DNA from: Methylomusa anaerophila
GTDB taxonomy: Bacteria > Bacillota > Negativicutes > Sporomusales > Sporomusaceae
Assembly: GCF_003966895.1 (NCBI RefSeq)
Contig: NZ_AP018449.1
Span: 2,187,501-2,251,500, forward strand
DNA: 64,000 nt
Direction of reading: 5' to 3'
Shown here: positions 8,115 to 17,080 of the stretch, piece after piece
Numbering within the stretch: position 1 is the first letter of the stretch
Layout: every line of letters starts with the position of its first letter
Notes under the pieces: generated by a model
Seen by the model: only the letters and a program-made list of their open reading frames with translations
The model's database searches: none
Told to the model about the DNA's origin: nothing
Position numbers and translations under genes: made by a program

Positions 8115-10595
8115 ATGTTTAATCGATTTACTGATCGAGCCCGCAAGGTGTTGGTATTCGCGCAGCAGGAGGCGGCGAGATTTGGTCATGGATATATTGG
8201 TACCGAGCATTTGCTTTTAGGCTTGTTGCGGGAAGGTGAGGGAGTTGCCGCCAAAGCTCTTGCTTCCTTGAGTATTGATCTCAATGCCGTACGGGCTCAA
8301 GTTGAAGGACTCATGGGCCGTGGCCAGGAGCAAAGTATGGAAATCGGCTATACACCCCGCGCCAAAAAGATAATCGAGTTGGCGATGGAAGAGGCTTTGC
8401 GTTTGGGACACAATTACGTAGGTACTGAGCATTTGCTTCTGGGACTGATTCGCGAGGGGGAAGGTGTGGCGGCCCAGGTGCTATCCAGTCTTGGCGTCGA
8501 CATCAATATAATGCGTCAACGGGTGATTGAAATGCTCGGCGGCTACACTATGTCCGGTCAGACACCCCAGCCCAAAGTCCCAGGCAGTCAGCCGCTTGCC
8601 CAAACGAATACCCCATTGTTGGATGAGTTCGGCCGGGATCTGAATAAGTTGTCGACAGAGGGGAAGATTGATCCGGTCATTGGACGGGAAACCGAAATTG
8701 AAAGAGTCGTACAAATTCTTCTGCGCCGAACTAAAAACAATCCGGTGCTCATTGGTGAACCGGGAGTTGGCAAAACTGCCATTGCCGAGGGATTGGCCAA
8801 GCGCATCGTAGAGGGACAAATCCCCGAAATCTTACGCAATAAAAGGGTAATCTCCTTAAATATGGCTTCCATGGTTGCAGGTACAAAATACCGCGGTGAA
8901 TTTGAGGAACGCCTGAAAAAGGTCATGGAAGAAATCCGGGAAGCCGGAAATGTAGTTCTATTTATTGATGAGCTCCATACTCTCATCGGGGCTGGAGCTG
9001 CCGAGGGCGCAATTGACGCTGCCAATATATTAAAACCCGCCCTTGCCCGGGGAGAAATCCAGGTTATCGGTGCAACAACATTAAACGAGTACAAAAAACA
9101 TATTGAAAAAGATTCGGCCCTGGAAAGGCGCTTCCAGCCTATCATGGTAGGCGAGCCTACGGCAGAGGATGCAATCCTGATATTGCGGGGGATTCGTGAT
9201 AAATATGAAGCTTTCCACCGGGCGCAAATTACCGATGAGGCGATTGAAGCGGCAGTAAACTTATCTCACCGCTACATTTCGGACCGGTTTCTGCCGGACA
9301 AGGCGATTGATTTGATGGATGAAGCCGCTTCCCGGGTAAGGCTGCAAGCCTTCTCCATTCCGCCGGAAGTTAAGGAAATGGAACAACAATTGGATAAAAC
9401 CCGCACGGAGAAGGAAGCGGCCATTGCCGCTCAGGAATTCGAACAGGCTGCCGGTCTGCGTGATCAGGAACAGCTGTTTAAGGAACAACTGGATCAAATG
9501 CAGAAGCAGTGGAAGCAGCGGGGAAGTGAACGTATTGTAGTAACTGGGGAAGATATCGCCCACGTTGTTGCCGCTTGGACAGGAGTTCCCGTGAAACGGC
9601 TGGCTGAAGAGGAATCTGAGCGCCTGTTGAAGCTGGAAGAAATACTGCATAACCGGGTTATTGGCCAGCATCAGGCCGTTCAATCGGTAGCCCGCGCTAT
9701 GCGCCGTGCCCGGGCCGGCCTCAAAGATCCTAAACGCCCCATTGGCTCATTTATCTTCCTGGGACCGACCGGTGTCGGTAAAACTGAGTTGGCGCGGGCT
9801 TTGGCAGAAGCATTATTCGGTGATGAAACTGCCATGATCCGGCTTGATATGTCCGAGTATATGGAGAAACATACTGTTTCCCGGCTGGTGGGAGCACCTC
9901 CCGGTTATGTCGGCTATGAAGAAGGGGGACAGTTAACGGACGCTATTCGCCGCAAGCCTTACTCCGTTATCCTTCTGGACGAAATCGAAAAAGCGCATTA
10001 TGATGTTTTCAACATGCTGCTCCAGGTGCTGGAGGATGGAAGATTAACGGATAGCCAGGGCCGCACGGTGGACTTTAAAAATACTGTGATCATCATGACT
10101 TCTAATGTCGGCTCCCAGTATCTTAGAAAGGAATCCGGAACAATGGGTTTCTTAAGAGAGGATAGAGGGGATAAGGACGTTAAAGATGAGGCGGATTATG
10201 CGAAGAGACGGGTTATGGAGGAAGTGAAGAAAACCTTTAGACCCGAGTTTCTTAACCGGGTTGATGAAATCATTGTCTTTAGCAGTCTGACAGATGAAGA
10301 GCTTAAAAATATTGTAGCGATCATGCTCAAAGATGTAACCAAGCGGCTAATTGAAGCCAATTTGAATTTGGAAGTGACAGACGCCGCTAAAGACGTTCTT
10401 TTACAAGAAGGCCGGGATCATGCTTTTGGGGCTCGCCCGCTGCGGAGAGCTATTCAAAAGATGGTAGAAGATGAAATTGCCGAAATGATTATCCGCCAAG
10501 ACGTAACTGCAAATGATACAGTAATCGTAGATGCTGATGAAACAGGTAAAATAACATTTGTTAAGAAACGGCTTGATTTGTGCCAAGTCCCTTAG
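8115..10595 (+). CDS. clpC: ATP-dependent Clp protease ATP-binding subunit ClpC
   Basis: Hsp100 unfoldase that feeds ClpP. The duplicated Clp-N domain is at 1-145 (GTEHLLLGL at 29-37 and 103-111). AAA-1 has Walker A GEPGVGKT at 214-221. A middle domain with a UVR motif ([18 protein letters not shown]) docks McsA or MecA-type adaptors. AAA-2 has Walker A GPTGVGKT near 550-557, and the C-terminal D2-small domain follows. Length 826 is standard. AGGAGG precedes the ATG. It is last in the ctsR operon; a hairpin terminator follows about 90 nt later. Confidence 0.95.
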   Translation: MFNRFTDRARKVLVFAQQEAARFGHGYIGTEHLLLGLLREGEGVAAKALASLSIDLNAVRAQVEGLMGRGQEQSMEIGYTPRAKKIIELAMEEALRLGHNYVGTEHLLLGLIREGEGVAAQVLSSLGVDINIMRQRVIEMLGGYTMSGQTPQPKVPGSQPLAQTNTPLLDEFGRDLNKLSTEGKIDPVIGRETEIERVVQILLRRTKNNPVLIGEPGVGKTAIAEGLAKRIVEGQIPEILRNKRVISLNMASMVAGTKYRGEFEERLKKVMEEIREAGNVVLFIDELHTLIGAGAAEGAIDAANILKPALARGEIQVIGATTLNEYKKHIEKDSALERRFQPIMVGEPTAEDAILILRGIRDKYEAFHRAQITDEAIEAAVNLSHRYISDRFLPDKAIDLMDEAASRVRLQAFSIPPEVKEMEQQLDKTRTEKEAAIAAQEFEQAAGLRDQEQLFKEQLDQMQKQWKQRGSERIVVTGEDIAHVVAAWTGVPVKRLAEEESERLLKLEEILHNRVIGQHQAVQSVARAMRRARAGLKDPKRPIGSFIFLGPTGVGKTELARALAEALFGDETAMIRLDMSEYMEKHTVSRLVGAPPGYVGYEEGGQLTDAIRRKPYSVILLDEIEKAHYDVFNMLLQVLEDGRLTDSQGRTVDFKNTVIIMTSNVGSQYLRKESGTMGFLREDRGDKDVKDEADYAKRRVMEEVKKTFRPEFLNRVDEIIVFSSLTDEELKNIVAIMLKDVTKRLIEANLNLEVTDAAKDVLLQEGRDHAFGARPLRRAIQKMVEDEIAEMIIRQDVTANDTVIVDADETGKITFVKKRLDLCQVP

Positions 10596-10687
10596 GATGC
10601 AGGCAGGGATTTAATCGCCATATTCTCCTTAAAATGTCCGTATCGGTTAACAAGTGCCTATAGCAGGAAATTAAACCCTAAAGAGCG

Positions 10688-10714
10688 AAAAAGCACTCAT
10701 ATATGAGTGCTTTT
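10688..10714 (+). terminator. Terminator of the ctsR-clpC operon
   Basis: AAAAGCACTCAT and ATGAGTGCTTTTT form an 11-bp stem ending in a T-run. Confidence 0.85.
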
Positions 10715-10795
10715 TCCAGTATTAGGCTTATTTAATTCATTAAGACACCTCAGTTAGCATATAAAATATATAATTTTTTTAAGGGGAAGATACCT

Positions 10796-12157
10796 TTGAC
10801 CAAGACTAAGACAAAGTTTGTCTGTCAAGAATGTGGCGCGGATTCTTCCAAGTGGCTGGGACGTTGCCCGGGATGCGGGGCCTGGAACACCATGATCGAG
10901 GAGCTGGTGGTGAAAAAAACAGATGCTGCCGGAATACGGCTGTCTGATTCCAAACCGCGTTCTATCAGGGATGTGGATTCAACAGTGACACCGCGGCTGG
11001 TAACAGGTGTGAGAGAATTTGACCGGGTTCTTGGCGGGGGAATTGTGCCGGGCGCACTCATTCTAATTGGCGGCGATCCGGGAATTGGCAAATCCACATT
11101 ATTGCTGCAGGTAGCAGCCGGTGTCAGCGAACAGTATGGGACTGTTCTTTACATTACAGGTGAGGAATCGGCCGCCCAGATTCGAATTAGGGCGGAAAGA
11201 TTAGGGAAGATAGGTAATAATTTATTGGTTTTTACAGAAAATAATTTAGAGACTATAATTAATGAGGCGGTAAACCAAAAGCCGGCTTTTGTTATCATTG
11301 ACTCTATTCAAACAATGTACAGCGCCGATATTGCCTCAGCGCCCGGCAGTGTGAGCCAGGTGAGGGAATCAACAGGCAAGCTGCTCAGATTCACCAAAGA
11401 TAGCGGAATTCCAACGGCTATCATCGGGCACGTTACCAAGGAGGGAAATATTGCCGGTCCACGCCTTTTAGAACATATGGTTGATGTGGTACTGTATTTT
11501 GAGGGAGAGCGAAATTACGCTTTCCGTGTATTAAGGGCCATGAAAAACCGGTTTGGCTCCACAAATGAAAGTGGAATTTTTTCGATGGAAGAATCAGGTT
11601 TGACTGAAGTGCCTAACCCTTCACGCATTCTCCTGGCGGAACGGCCCCAGGGAGCTCCGGGGTCTGTGGTGTTGGCTTATATGGAGGGGGTCAGACCGTT
11701 ACTGATTGAAATCCAGGCTTTAGTCAGTACTACCTGTTTCGGCATGCCCCGGCGAATGGCTGTAGGCTTTGATTACAACCGGCTTATCATGTTGATGGCC
11801 GTGTTGGAAAAACGGGTCGGCATGATGTTGGCCAACCAAGACGCCTATGTTAATGCCGTTGGCGGATTCAAAGTCATTGAACCTGCGGCGGACTTACCGG
11901 TTGCACTGGCAATTGCATCCAGCTTTCGCAATGCTGCCGTGGACCCGGAAACAGTGGTAATGGGCGAGGTTGGTTTAACCGGTGAAGTACGAATGATCAA
12001 CCGGGCGGAAGTCCGGATTGCGGAAGCAGCTACTTTAGGCTTTAAACGGTTTGTTATTCCCGGTGGCAACTTGACCAACCTGAAGATCTGCCGGCAGGAT
12101 CTTAGCATAGTTGGGGTGGGAAGTGTCTGCGAAGCTATGGAGGCGGTGTACATATGA
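10796..12157 (+). CDS. radA: DNA repair protein RadA
   Basis: Branch-migration ATPase for recombination intermediates. The N-terminal C4 zinc finger has Cys 10, 13, 24 and 27. The RecA-like core has Walker A GGDPGIGKST at 92-101 and the RadA-specific KNRFG motif at 250-254. The C-terminal Lon-protease-like domain ends the protein (453 residues). TTG start follows GGGGAAG by 9 nt. The stop overlaps the start of disA by 4 nt (ATGA), the classic radA-disA pair. Confidence 0.95.
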   Translation: MTKTKTKFVCQECGADSSKWLGRCPGCGAWNTMIEELVVKKTDAAGIRLSDSKPRSIRDVDSTVTPRLVTGVREFDRVLGGGIVPGALILIGGDPGIGKSTLLLQVAAGVSEQYGTVLYITGEESAAQIRIRAERLGKIGNNLLVFTENNLETIINEAVNQKPAFVIIDSIQTMYSADIASAPGSVSQVRESTGKLLRFTKDSGIPTAIIGHVTKEGNIAGPRLLEHMVDVVLYFEGERNYAFRVLRAMKNRFGSTNESGIFSMEESGLTEVPNPSRILLAERPQGAPGSVVLAYMEGVRPLLIEIQALVSTTCFGMPRRMAVGFDYNRLIMLMAVLEKRVGMMLANQDAYVNAVGGFKVIEPAADLPVALAIASSFRNAAVDPETVVMGEVGLTGEVRMINRAEVRIAEAATLGFKRFVIPGGNLTNLKICRQDLSIVGVGSVCEAMEAVYI

Positions 12158-13272
12158 CAAAAAATCGCGACGAACAAGCTGCACGTCCTGAACGTTCCGA
12201 ACGAGTGGAACGGCTATGGGACACACGTTTTATCAAGACAATCAAATCACTGGCGCCGGGAACACCGCTGCGTGAAGGTCTCGAGAATGTTTTGAAAGCC
12301 AAAATGGGAGCGCTGGTACTGGTGGGTGACAGTCCGCAGGTACTGGAAGTAGTGGATGGCGGCTTCGAGCTCAATTCCGAATATACGCCTTCGGGATTCT
12401 ATGAACTGGCGAAAATGGATGGCGCTATCGTTTTATCTTCCGACGGCAAACGGATATTGTATGCTAATGCTCAGCTAGTTCCGGAACCGGGCATACCTAC
12501 GTCCGAGACGGGTACCAGACACCGTACAGCCGAGAGGGTTGCCAAAGAGACAGGGACGTTGGTTATTGGTATTTCGCAAAGAAGGAATATTATTACTTTG
12601 TATTTGGGAAACCTCAAATATATGTTAAAAGATATTCCGGTGATTTTGAACCGTGCCAATCAAGCCTTGCAAACGCTGGAAAAGTATAAGTCGGTTTTAA
12701 TCAAGGGTTTGACCAATTTAAGCGCCCTTGAGTTTGAAGATTTGGTGACACTTTACGATGTGGCCAACGTGCTTATTCGGGCTGAGCAGGTTAACCGTAT
12801 TGCCACGGAGATAAAGTATAACAGTATTGAATTGGGTACTGAGGGACGCTTGGTTAGTATGCAAATGGAAGAACTGGTGTCCGACGATGATGATGTCGAA
12901 CTATTAATAAAGGACTACGCTATTCAGTACGATCAGAAGTTTTTTGAAAGTGTTCGCGAGCAGTTAGCCGCCCTGCCGGAGGATAATCTCGAACCTTATC
13001 CGGTATGTCGCGTTTTGGGATATGGAGTTAGTCCCAACGCTATGGATATACCGGTTGTACCCCGGGGATTCAGGGTCCTGAGCGAAATACCACGGCTTCC
13101 TCTTCAAATTGTCGAAAAACTGGTGATCCATTTTAAAACTCTGCACCGGATTAATAATGCAAACATTGCTGAACTGGATGAAGTAGAGGGAATTGGCGAA
13201 GTACGGGCCAAAACAGTAAAAGACGGCCTTAAGCGAGTGCGGGAGCAAGCGCTGATGGACCGTCATTTGTAG
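12154..13272 (+). CDS. disA: DNA integrity scanning diadenylate cyclase DisA
   Basis: Makes c-di-AMP from two ATP while scanning DNA; it halts at branched DNA, linking genome integrity to sporulation. The DAC domain carries DGA at 89-91 and RHR at 122-124, the two signature motifs. The linker is helical and the C-terminal HhH domain (VEGIGEVRAKTVKDGLKRV, about 340-360) binds DNA. At 372 residues it has about 12 extra charged residues at the N terminus compared with the usual length. It overlaps radA by 4 nt. A palindromic repeat starts directly after it. Confidence 0.95.
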   Translation: MTKNRDEQAARPERSERVERLWDTRFIKTIKSLAPGTPLREGLENVLKAKMGALVLVGDSPQVLEVVDGGFELNSEYTPSGFYELAKMDGAIVLSSDGKRILYANAQLVPEPGIPTSETGTRHRTAERVAKETGTLVIGISQRRNIITLYLGNLKYMLKDIPVILNRANQALQTLEKYKSVLIKGLTNLSALEFEDLVTLYDVANVLIRAEQVNRIATEIKYNSIELGTEGRLVSMQMEELVSDDDDVELLIKDYAIQYDQKFFESVREQLAALPEDNLEPYPVCRVLGYGVSPNAMDIPVVPRGFRVLSEIPRLPLQIVEKLVIHFKTLHRINNANIAELDEVEGIGEVRAKTVKDGLKRVREQALMDRHL

Positions 13273-13295
13273 TGGGTTTATTCACTTTAAGGGGG

Positions 13296-13415
13296 GAACT
13301 GCTTATAAACCGCCATCTGCTTCGTTGCTCCTGCGGTCCTCACTCCGGCGTACAACCAGTACGCCTCCGTTCCGGTCCTCGTCGCGCCTAGCAGCTAACG
13401 ATTTCTAAGCAGTTC
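13296..13415 (+). repeat. Family 1 palindromic element, 120-bp core (copy 1)
   Basis: The core runs from GAACTGCTTA to TAAGCAGTTC, and the arms continue imperfectly inward (to CATCTGC and GCAGCTAA). The centre is GGCGTAC-aacca-GTACGCC. The conserved flanks TTCACTTTAA (left) and TTGATAAG (right) suggest that the full element is about 150 bp. It lies downstream of disA. The rest of the gap to spoIIP holds the CTCTGTG motif at 13491-13524. Confidence 0.85.
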
Positions 13416-13490
13416 GTGCAATTGATAAGCTGGCGGATACAAGTTTATTACTCATTAAGAACGTTTTACCACACTCTTCGTTATCTTTCT

Positions 13491-13524
13491 CTGTGGCCCT
13501 CTGTGTCCTCTGTGGTTCCGGTTC
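13491..13524 (+). repeat. CTCTGTG-type short tandem motif
   Basis: Three imperfect CTCTGTG units within 34 bp (CTGTGGCC, CTCTGTGTC, CTCTGTGGTTC). Motifs of this kind occur between genes in many bacteria; no function is implied. Confidence 0.4.
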
Positions 13525-13562
13525 CTTTGCCTTATGACATTTTAGTTTTTCAGGATAGTTCG

Positions 13563-14735
13563 TTATTTACGTTTTCGGCGGGGGCCGAGAAAGTTGGTGA
13601 ATTCGTATTTGACGAAATTTCTTAGTTTTTGCTTGGCTTCTTTGAGGCTGCCGGTGCTTAAATAGAGATAGACGGCGGCGCCGGCGATAAGGGCGAGTAC
13701 AATCCAGAGTATGTCATAATAGGCGGGAGACACCGGGTCAGTGGTGGTGAATGAACCAACTGTACCGTCGTCTCCGGGGGGGCTGGCCTGGGCGACTCCG
13801 CCGCCGGCGGCGCTATTGAGAAAAGATGGAACTATATCGGCAAATAGGGCGGCGCTTCTTTCCGCCGCCTCGCGATTGCTATATTGGGTGCCGACTTCAA
13901 TGAGGATATTACGGGGGCTTAAGTCCTGGTTGTAATTTCCGTGAGCAATGAATATGCCCCGGATAAGCCCTTTGTATCTGGCATCCGTTGCGGCTTTAAT
14001 TTGCCTGGCATAGTTTTGTATTGTAATACGGCTCTGGTTTTGTCGTCCGACCACTAATAGAATCTTCGTTGCTTCTTGCCCGTTAATCGTTGTTCTATAA
14101 GCACTGGCCGGTGCACTGTTTCTATGGACGTCAAATAACGCTACCGGCTGATTTTTTAGCATTTTCATTACAGTGCGCCGGGAGCGATGGTAAGCGTTGG
14201 CGTCATGCGGGTCATGCAGTGTTTTATTATGATCAACCTGATAGCCAAGTTTTTTGAGCCTTCGGGCAAAGGCATCCCCTACAAGCATAATGCTGCCCTT
14301 CCCGCGCTCTGTGGCTCTTCCGTCGGAAGGAATATAAGATTCATCCGTATGAGTATGATATATTCCTATTAGAGGTTTGGGAACTTCGGCTGGAGCAGCT
14401 TGAGCCGGTACGTTGTATATAGGGAGAATTGAGGAATAACTGCCGATTACACGAGCTTTGCCTACATTACCTTCCACTGAAATAATTTCGTACAGGGTAT
14501 CGTCCTCGTTTATAAATTGGTCGCCAGGATAAGCTTGGTGTCCTGTCTGCAGAATAATTTGGCCCTGTTCATCAACAATGGTTGTGTAGCCTGATATCAT
14601 TTCAGCATCGTTATTGTAAACAGTGTCGCTATCCTGGGCTAAAGGTTCAGCGTATAAATTTCCGGCGGATAATAATACGGAGAGTAGTATGGAGGAATAC
14701 AATAAAACTGTGCGCAGGTAACTCATGTATCTCAC
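13563..14735 (-). CDS. spoIIP: Stage II sporulation protein P
   Basis: Peptidoglycan amidase and endopeptidase of the DMP engulfment machine (with SpoIID and SpoIIM). A signal or anchor segment lies at 8-28. The catalytic domain at about 115-305 has zinc-type ligands in YHTHTDESY (His127, His129), DVHRNSAP (202-209) and LIEVGTQ (Glu280). Then come a low-complexity linker rich in Gly and Pro, a second hydrophobic segment at 341-361, and a basic tail. This C-terminal membrane segment is not in the B. subtilis protein as I know it. It is transcribed opposite to disA and separated from it by a palindromic repeat. Confidence 0.85.
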   Translation of the reverse strand: MRYMSYLRTVLLYSSILLSVLLSAGNLYAEPLAQDSDTVYNNDAEMISGYTTIVDEQGQIILQTGHQAYPGDQFINEDDTLYEIISVEGNVGKARVIGSYSSILPIYNVPAQAAPAEVPKPLIGIYHTHTDESYIPSDGRATERGKGSIMLVGDAFARRLKKLGYQVDHNKTLHDPHDANAYHRSRRTVMKMLKNQPVALFDVHRNSAPASAYRTTINGQEATKILLVVGRQNQSRITIQNYARQIKAATDARYKGLIRGIFIAHGNYNQDLSPRNILIEVGTQYSNREAAERSAALFADIVPSFLNSAAGGGVAQASPPGDDGTVGSFTTTDPVSPAYYDILWIVLALIAGAAVYLYLSTGSLKEAKQKLRNFVKYEFTNFLGPRRKRK

Positions 14736-14837
14736 TCCCGCTAAAATCAGTGATCGTAATTTAAAATATTTTCACTTTCACCTTCACTACCTTTAGCATT
14801 TAGCATTCCCCGGGAACAAACGATTATGCGGAATAAA

Positions 14838-14865
14838 AAACAGCAGTCCGGAATGGGACTGCTGA
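14838..14865 (-). terminator. Terminator of the MazG-like gene
   Basis: CAGCAGTCC and GGACTGCTG pair; on the minus strand a run of six T residues follows. It lies downstream of the gene at 14971-15393. Confidence 0.75.
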
Positions 14866-14872
14866 ATGCAGT

Positions 14873-14953
14873 TTAACTATACGGAACGCTTCCGCGCTGT
14901 CGCTTAACCTCAGCTTATTCTAATATCCGGATGTCTTCTTTATGCGACATGTA
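14873..14953. repeat. Family 3 palindromic repeat, copy b
   Basis: GGAACGCTTCCGCGCTGTCG and the following 50 bp match 2282-2352 with about ten differences, in the same orientation. The left arm of the palindrome has been lost here (ACTATACGG instead of ATCCGGGTATTTA). Confidence 0.55.
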
Positions 14954-14970
14954 AATCAACTGAAGAATCA

Positions 14971-15393
14971 TCAAGAAAGATGAAAAAATCCAAGGGTAGT
15001 GACATTGTTATGCTCTCGCTGCATCACGTCATAAAGATTTAGACCTGTAAGGTTGCAAATTGCCGCTAGGTAGAAAAGACTGTGCCCCAGCTCTTTTGTT
15101 AGTATTTCTTTGCATTGTTCACAAGGTTCGCCGTACAGATGGGAAGACATATGGTCCTTTAATTCACTGTAGCTGATATTTTCGGGTAATTGCTGCCTGG
15201 CGGCGTCAATCTTGATACAACCACATTCGGTCACAGCCTTAACCAGGGCTCGATTGACCCGGGCGGAAGCCTCTTGGTATTTGGTAACCACATCGAGTAC
15301 ACTGCGGTGGCGGATAAGGTATTTATCTACCGCCGACTGGAAATCCAAACAACATTTGTCTGATTTATCACATTTATTCTTATTATCCATCAT
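14971..15393 (-). CDS. MazG-like protein
   Basis: 140 residues. The second half (KELGHSLFYLAAICNLTGLNLYDVMQRE) resembles the helical MazG/dUTPase-like NTP pyrophosphohydrolase fold (EELGDLLFYLAALC type), but the paired acidic metal ligands are only partly present: Glu-Leu-Gly-His replaces Glu-Leu-Gly-Asp. Two Cys pairs stand out (DKCCLD near the N terminus, PCEQCKE in the middle). It could be a divergent pyrophosphohydrolase or a non-catalytic relative. It is preceded by AGGTG on the minus strand and ends at its own terminator. Confidence 0.5.
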   Translation of the reverse strand: MMDNKNKCDKSDKCCLDFQSAVDKYLIRHRSVLDVVTKYQEASARVNRALVKAVTECGCIKIDAARQQLPENISYSELKDHMSSHLYGEPCEQCKEILTKELGHSLFYLAAICNLTGLNLYDVMQREHNNVTTLGFFHLS

Positions 15394-15544
15394 TGGGAAA
15401 ACACCTCGCTTTGCCTTAATTATATAGATAGCCGTAAGTCATTGTCAATCAGATGAAATGCCTATTTTACAGTAATACCCGTAAATAAAAATTGAAAAAT
15501 AAGATAAGTGAATGAAAGTTGAGCATATAATGAAAGTTGAATTA

Positions 15545-15573
15545 TTGACAACGATAAATAAGCATGCTAAAAT
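15545..15573 (+). promoter_or_regulatory. Promoter P1 of the PIN/TRAM gene
   Basis: TTGACA, 17 nt, TAAAAT, the upstream one of two tandem sigma-A promoters. The gap 15394-15781 otherwise holds only P2 and a leader of about 170 nt with no clear structure. Confidence 0.65.
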
Positions 15574-15581
15574 ATAAAATT

Positions 15582-15610
15582 TTGACAAATAACATGTTTC
15601 ATGTTATATT
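15582..15610 (+). promoter_or_regulatory. Promoter P2 with operator-like palindrome in its spacer
   Basis: TTGACA, 17 nt, TATATT. The spacer carries the perfect inverted repeat ATAACATG-TTT-CATGTTAT (15589-15607), which overlaps the -10 element. A dimeric regulator bound here would cover P2. Confidence 0.65.
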
Positions 15611-15781
15611 AAGATAATAGCCAAGAAATTAAGAAATATTGTTGCGATGGGAATTTATGTATGATTTTAGAAAAAAACGGGAACAATACTATAAACACAT
15701 TTCATGTAGATGACAATGTTTATCTGCAAATTTTGTGAAATTTTCTATGGCAAGAGTATAATTTTGAAGGGAGGTGAGCGG

Positions 15782-16930
15782 GTGTTAGACCAGATCTTAC
15801 GGTTATTTATCACAGTCTTGGCTGCTGTGGGAGGACTGATGATAACCGATAGGATAATGCCCTTGTTGACAGCGGTAATTAGTGAAGAATTTTTGCGCAT
15901 CGGTGTTTTCGGGGTGACAATGACCACTATATTATCTTTTATTATTGGCGGCTTAGTCGGCGGCATCCTTGGTTTTCTGGTAGCGCCGTTATTTATCAAA
16001 CATCTATGGCGGTTTACCTATTGGGTGGAAGTGAAACTCAATAAAATGCCGGTATACGACATAATAGCCGGTGCGCTTGGGCTTGCCATCGGACTCATTA
16101 TATCGAATTTACTAGGTTCTGCTTTTTTACCTATCCCCATAGTTGGCAAATATGTTCCTTTAATACTAAGTATAATCTTGGGATATCTGGGTATAAACGT
16201 CGCCATTCGGAAAAGGGAAGAATTGATTAGCATGTTCTCTTCCTTGCCAAACCTGCCATGGCTCAATAAAGACAATAAAGACGGTAAGGATGGTAAGGAT
16301 CATGGCAAGGAACAACAACAGGGGGGAGTATCACAGCCGAAGATTTTAGACACAAGCGTGATTATTGACGGGCGTATTGCCGATATCTGCAAAAGTGGCT
16401 TTATTGAAGGAACATTGATTATTCCTATTTTCGTTCTGGAGGAATTGCAGCATATTGCTGATTCATCCGATTTGTTAAAACGTAATCGTGGTCGACGCGG
16501 ACTTGATATTTTAAATCGGATGCAGAAGGAACTGGAGCTGAGCATTCAAATTGATACTTTGGATTTTGAAGATATTGCCGAAGTGGATTCTAAACTCATC
16601 AAACTTGGCCAAACACTTAAAGCCAAAATCATTACCAATGACTACAACCTTAATAAGGTTTCTGAGTTGCAAGGGGTTCCTGTTCTCAACATCAATGAAC
16701 TGTCTAATGCCGTTAAACCGGTGGTGTTGCCAGGTGAAGAAATGACGGTGCACGTTGTGAAGGACGGGAAAGAGTTCGGCCAAGGCGTTGCCTATCTTGA
16801 TGACGGAACCATGATTGTTGTTGACGGCGGCAAAAAACATATTGGTGAAACGGTAGGCGTACTTGTAACTTCGGTTCTTCAGACCGCTGCCGGCAGAATG
16901 ATTTTTGCCAAGCCTAAAGTAATGGCCTAA
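15782..16930 (+). CDS. PIN/TRAM domain membrane protein (YacL-like)
   Basis: 382 residues. Four hydrophobic segments fill roughly residues 1-150, then a charged linker with repeated Asp-Lys and Gly-Lys units. A PIN nuclease domain (about 186-310) starts at ILDTSVIIDGRIADI, with further acidic residues near VLEEL and ITNDYNL. A TRAM domain (about 315-380) probably binds RNA. GTG 15782 is the start because GGGAGGTG ends 5 nt upstream; an ATG at 15710 lacks a ribosome binding site. In Firmicutes this gene commonly lies between radA-disA and ispD, as here. The RNA target is unknown. Confidence 0.85.
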   Translation: MLDQILRLFITVLAAVGGLMITDRIMPLLTAVISEEFLRIGVFGVTMTTILSFIIGGLVGGILGFLVAPLFIKHLWRFTYWVEVKLNKMPVYDIIAGALGLAIGLIISNLLGSAFLPIPIVGKYVPLILSIILGYLGINVAIRKREELISMFSSLPNLPWLNKDNKDGKDGKDHGKEQQQGGVSQPKILDTSVIIDGRIADICKSGFIEGTLIIPIFVLEELQHIADSSDLLKRNRGRRGLDILNRMQKELELSIQIDTLDFEDIAEVDSKLIKLGQTLKAKIITNDYNLNKVSELQGVPVLNINELSNAVKPVVLPGEEMTVHVVKDGKEFGQGVAYLDDGTMIVVDGGKKHIGETVGVLVTSVLQTAAGRMIFAKPKVMA

Positions 16931-16950
16931 TATGGATTTTATTTAACTTA

Positions 16951-16985
16951 AAATGCCTATAAGTCTTAACGGCTTGTAGGCATTT
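16951..16985 (+). terminator. Terminator of the PIN/TRAM gene
   Basis: AAATGCCTATAAG pairs with CTTGTAGGCATTT (one G-T pair), followed by a short T-run. Confidence 0.7.
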
Positions 16986-17023
16986 TACACGTTTTACGAA
17001 AATAATATCAGTACCTTTTTAAA

Positions 17024-17054
17024 TTGAATAGCCTTTGTCCGGCAAAGGCTGTTC
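17024..17054 (+). promoter_or_regulatory. Leader hairpin before ispDF
   Basis: TTGAATAGCCTTTG-tccgg-CAAAGGCTGTTCAA forms a 14-bp stem with one mismatch, ending 8 nt before the ribosome binding site GGAGGTGG. It has no T-run, so it is more likely an mRNA 5' stabiliser or translational element than a terminator. Confidence 0.4.
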
Positions 17055-17080
17055 AATAAGCTGGAGGTGGGGAAAAACGA

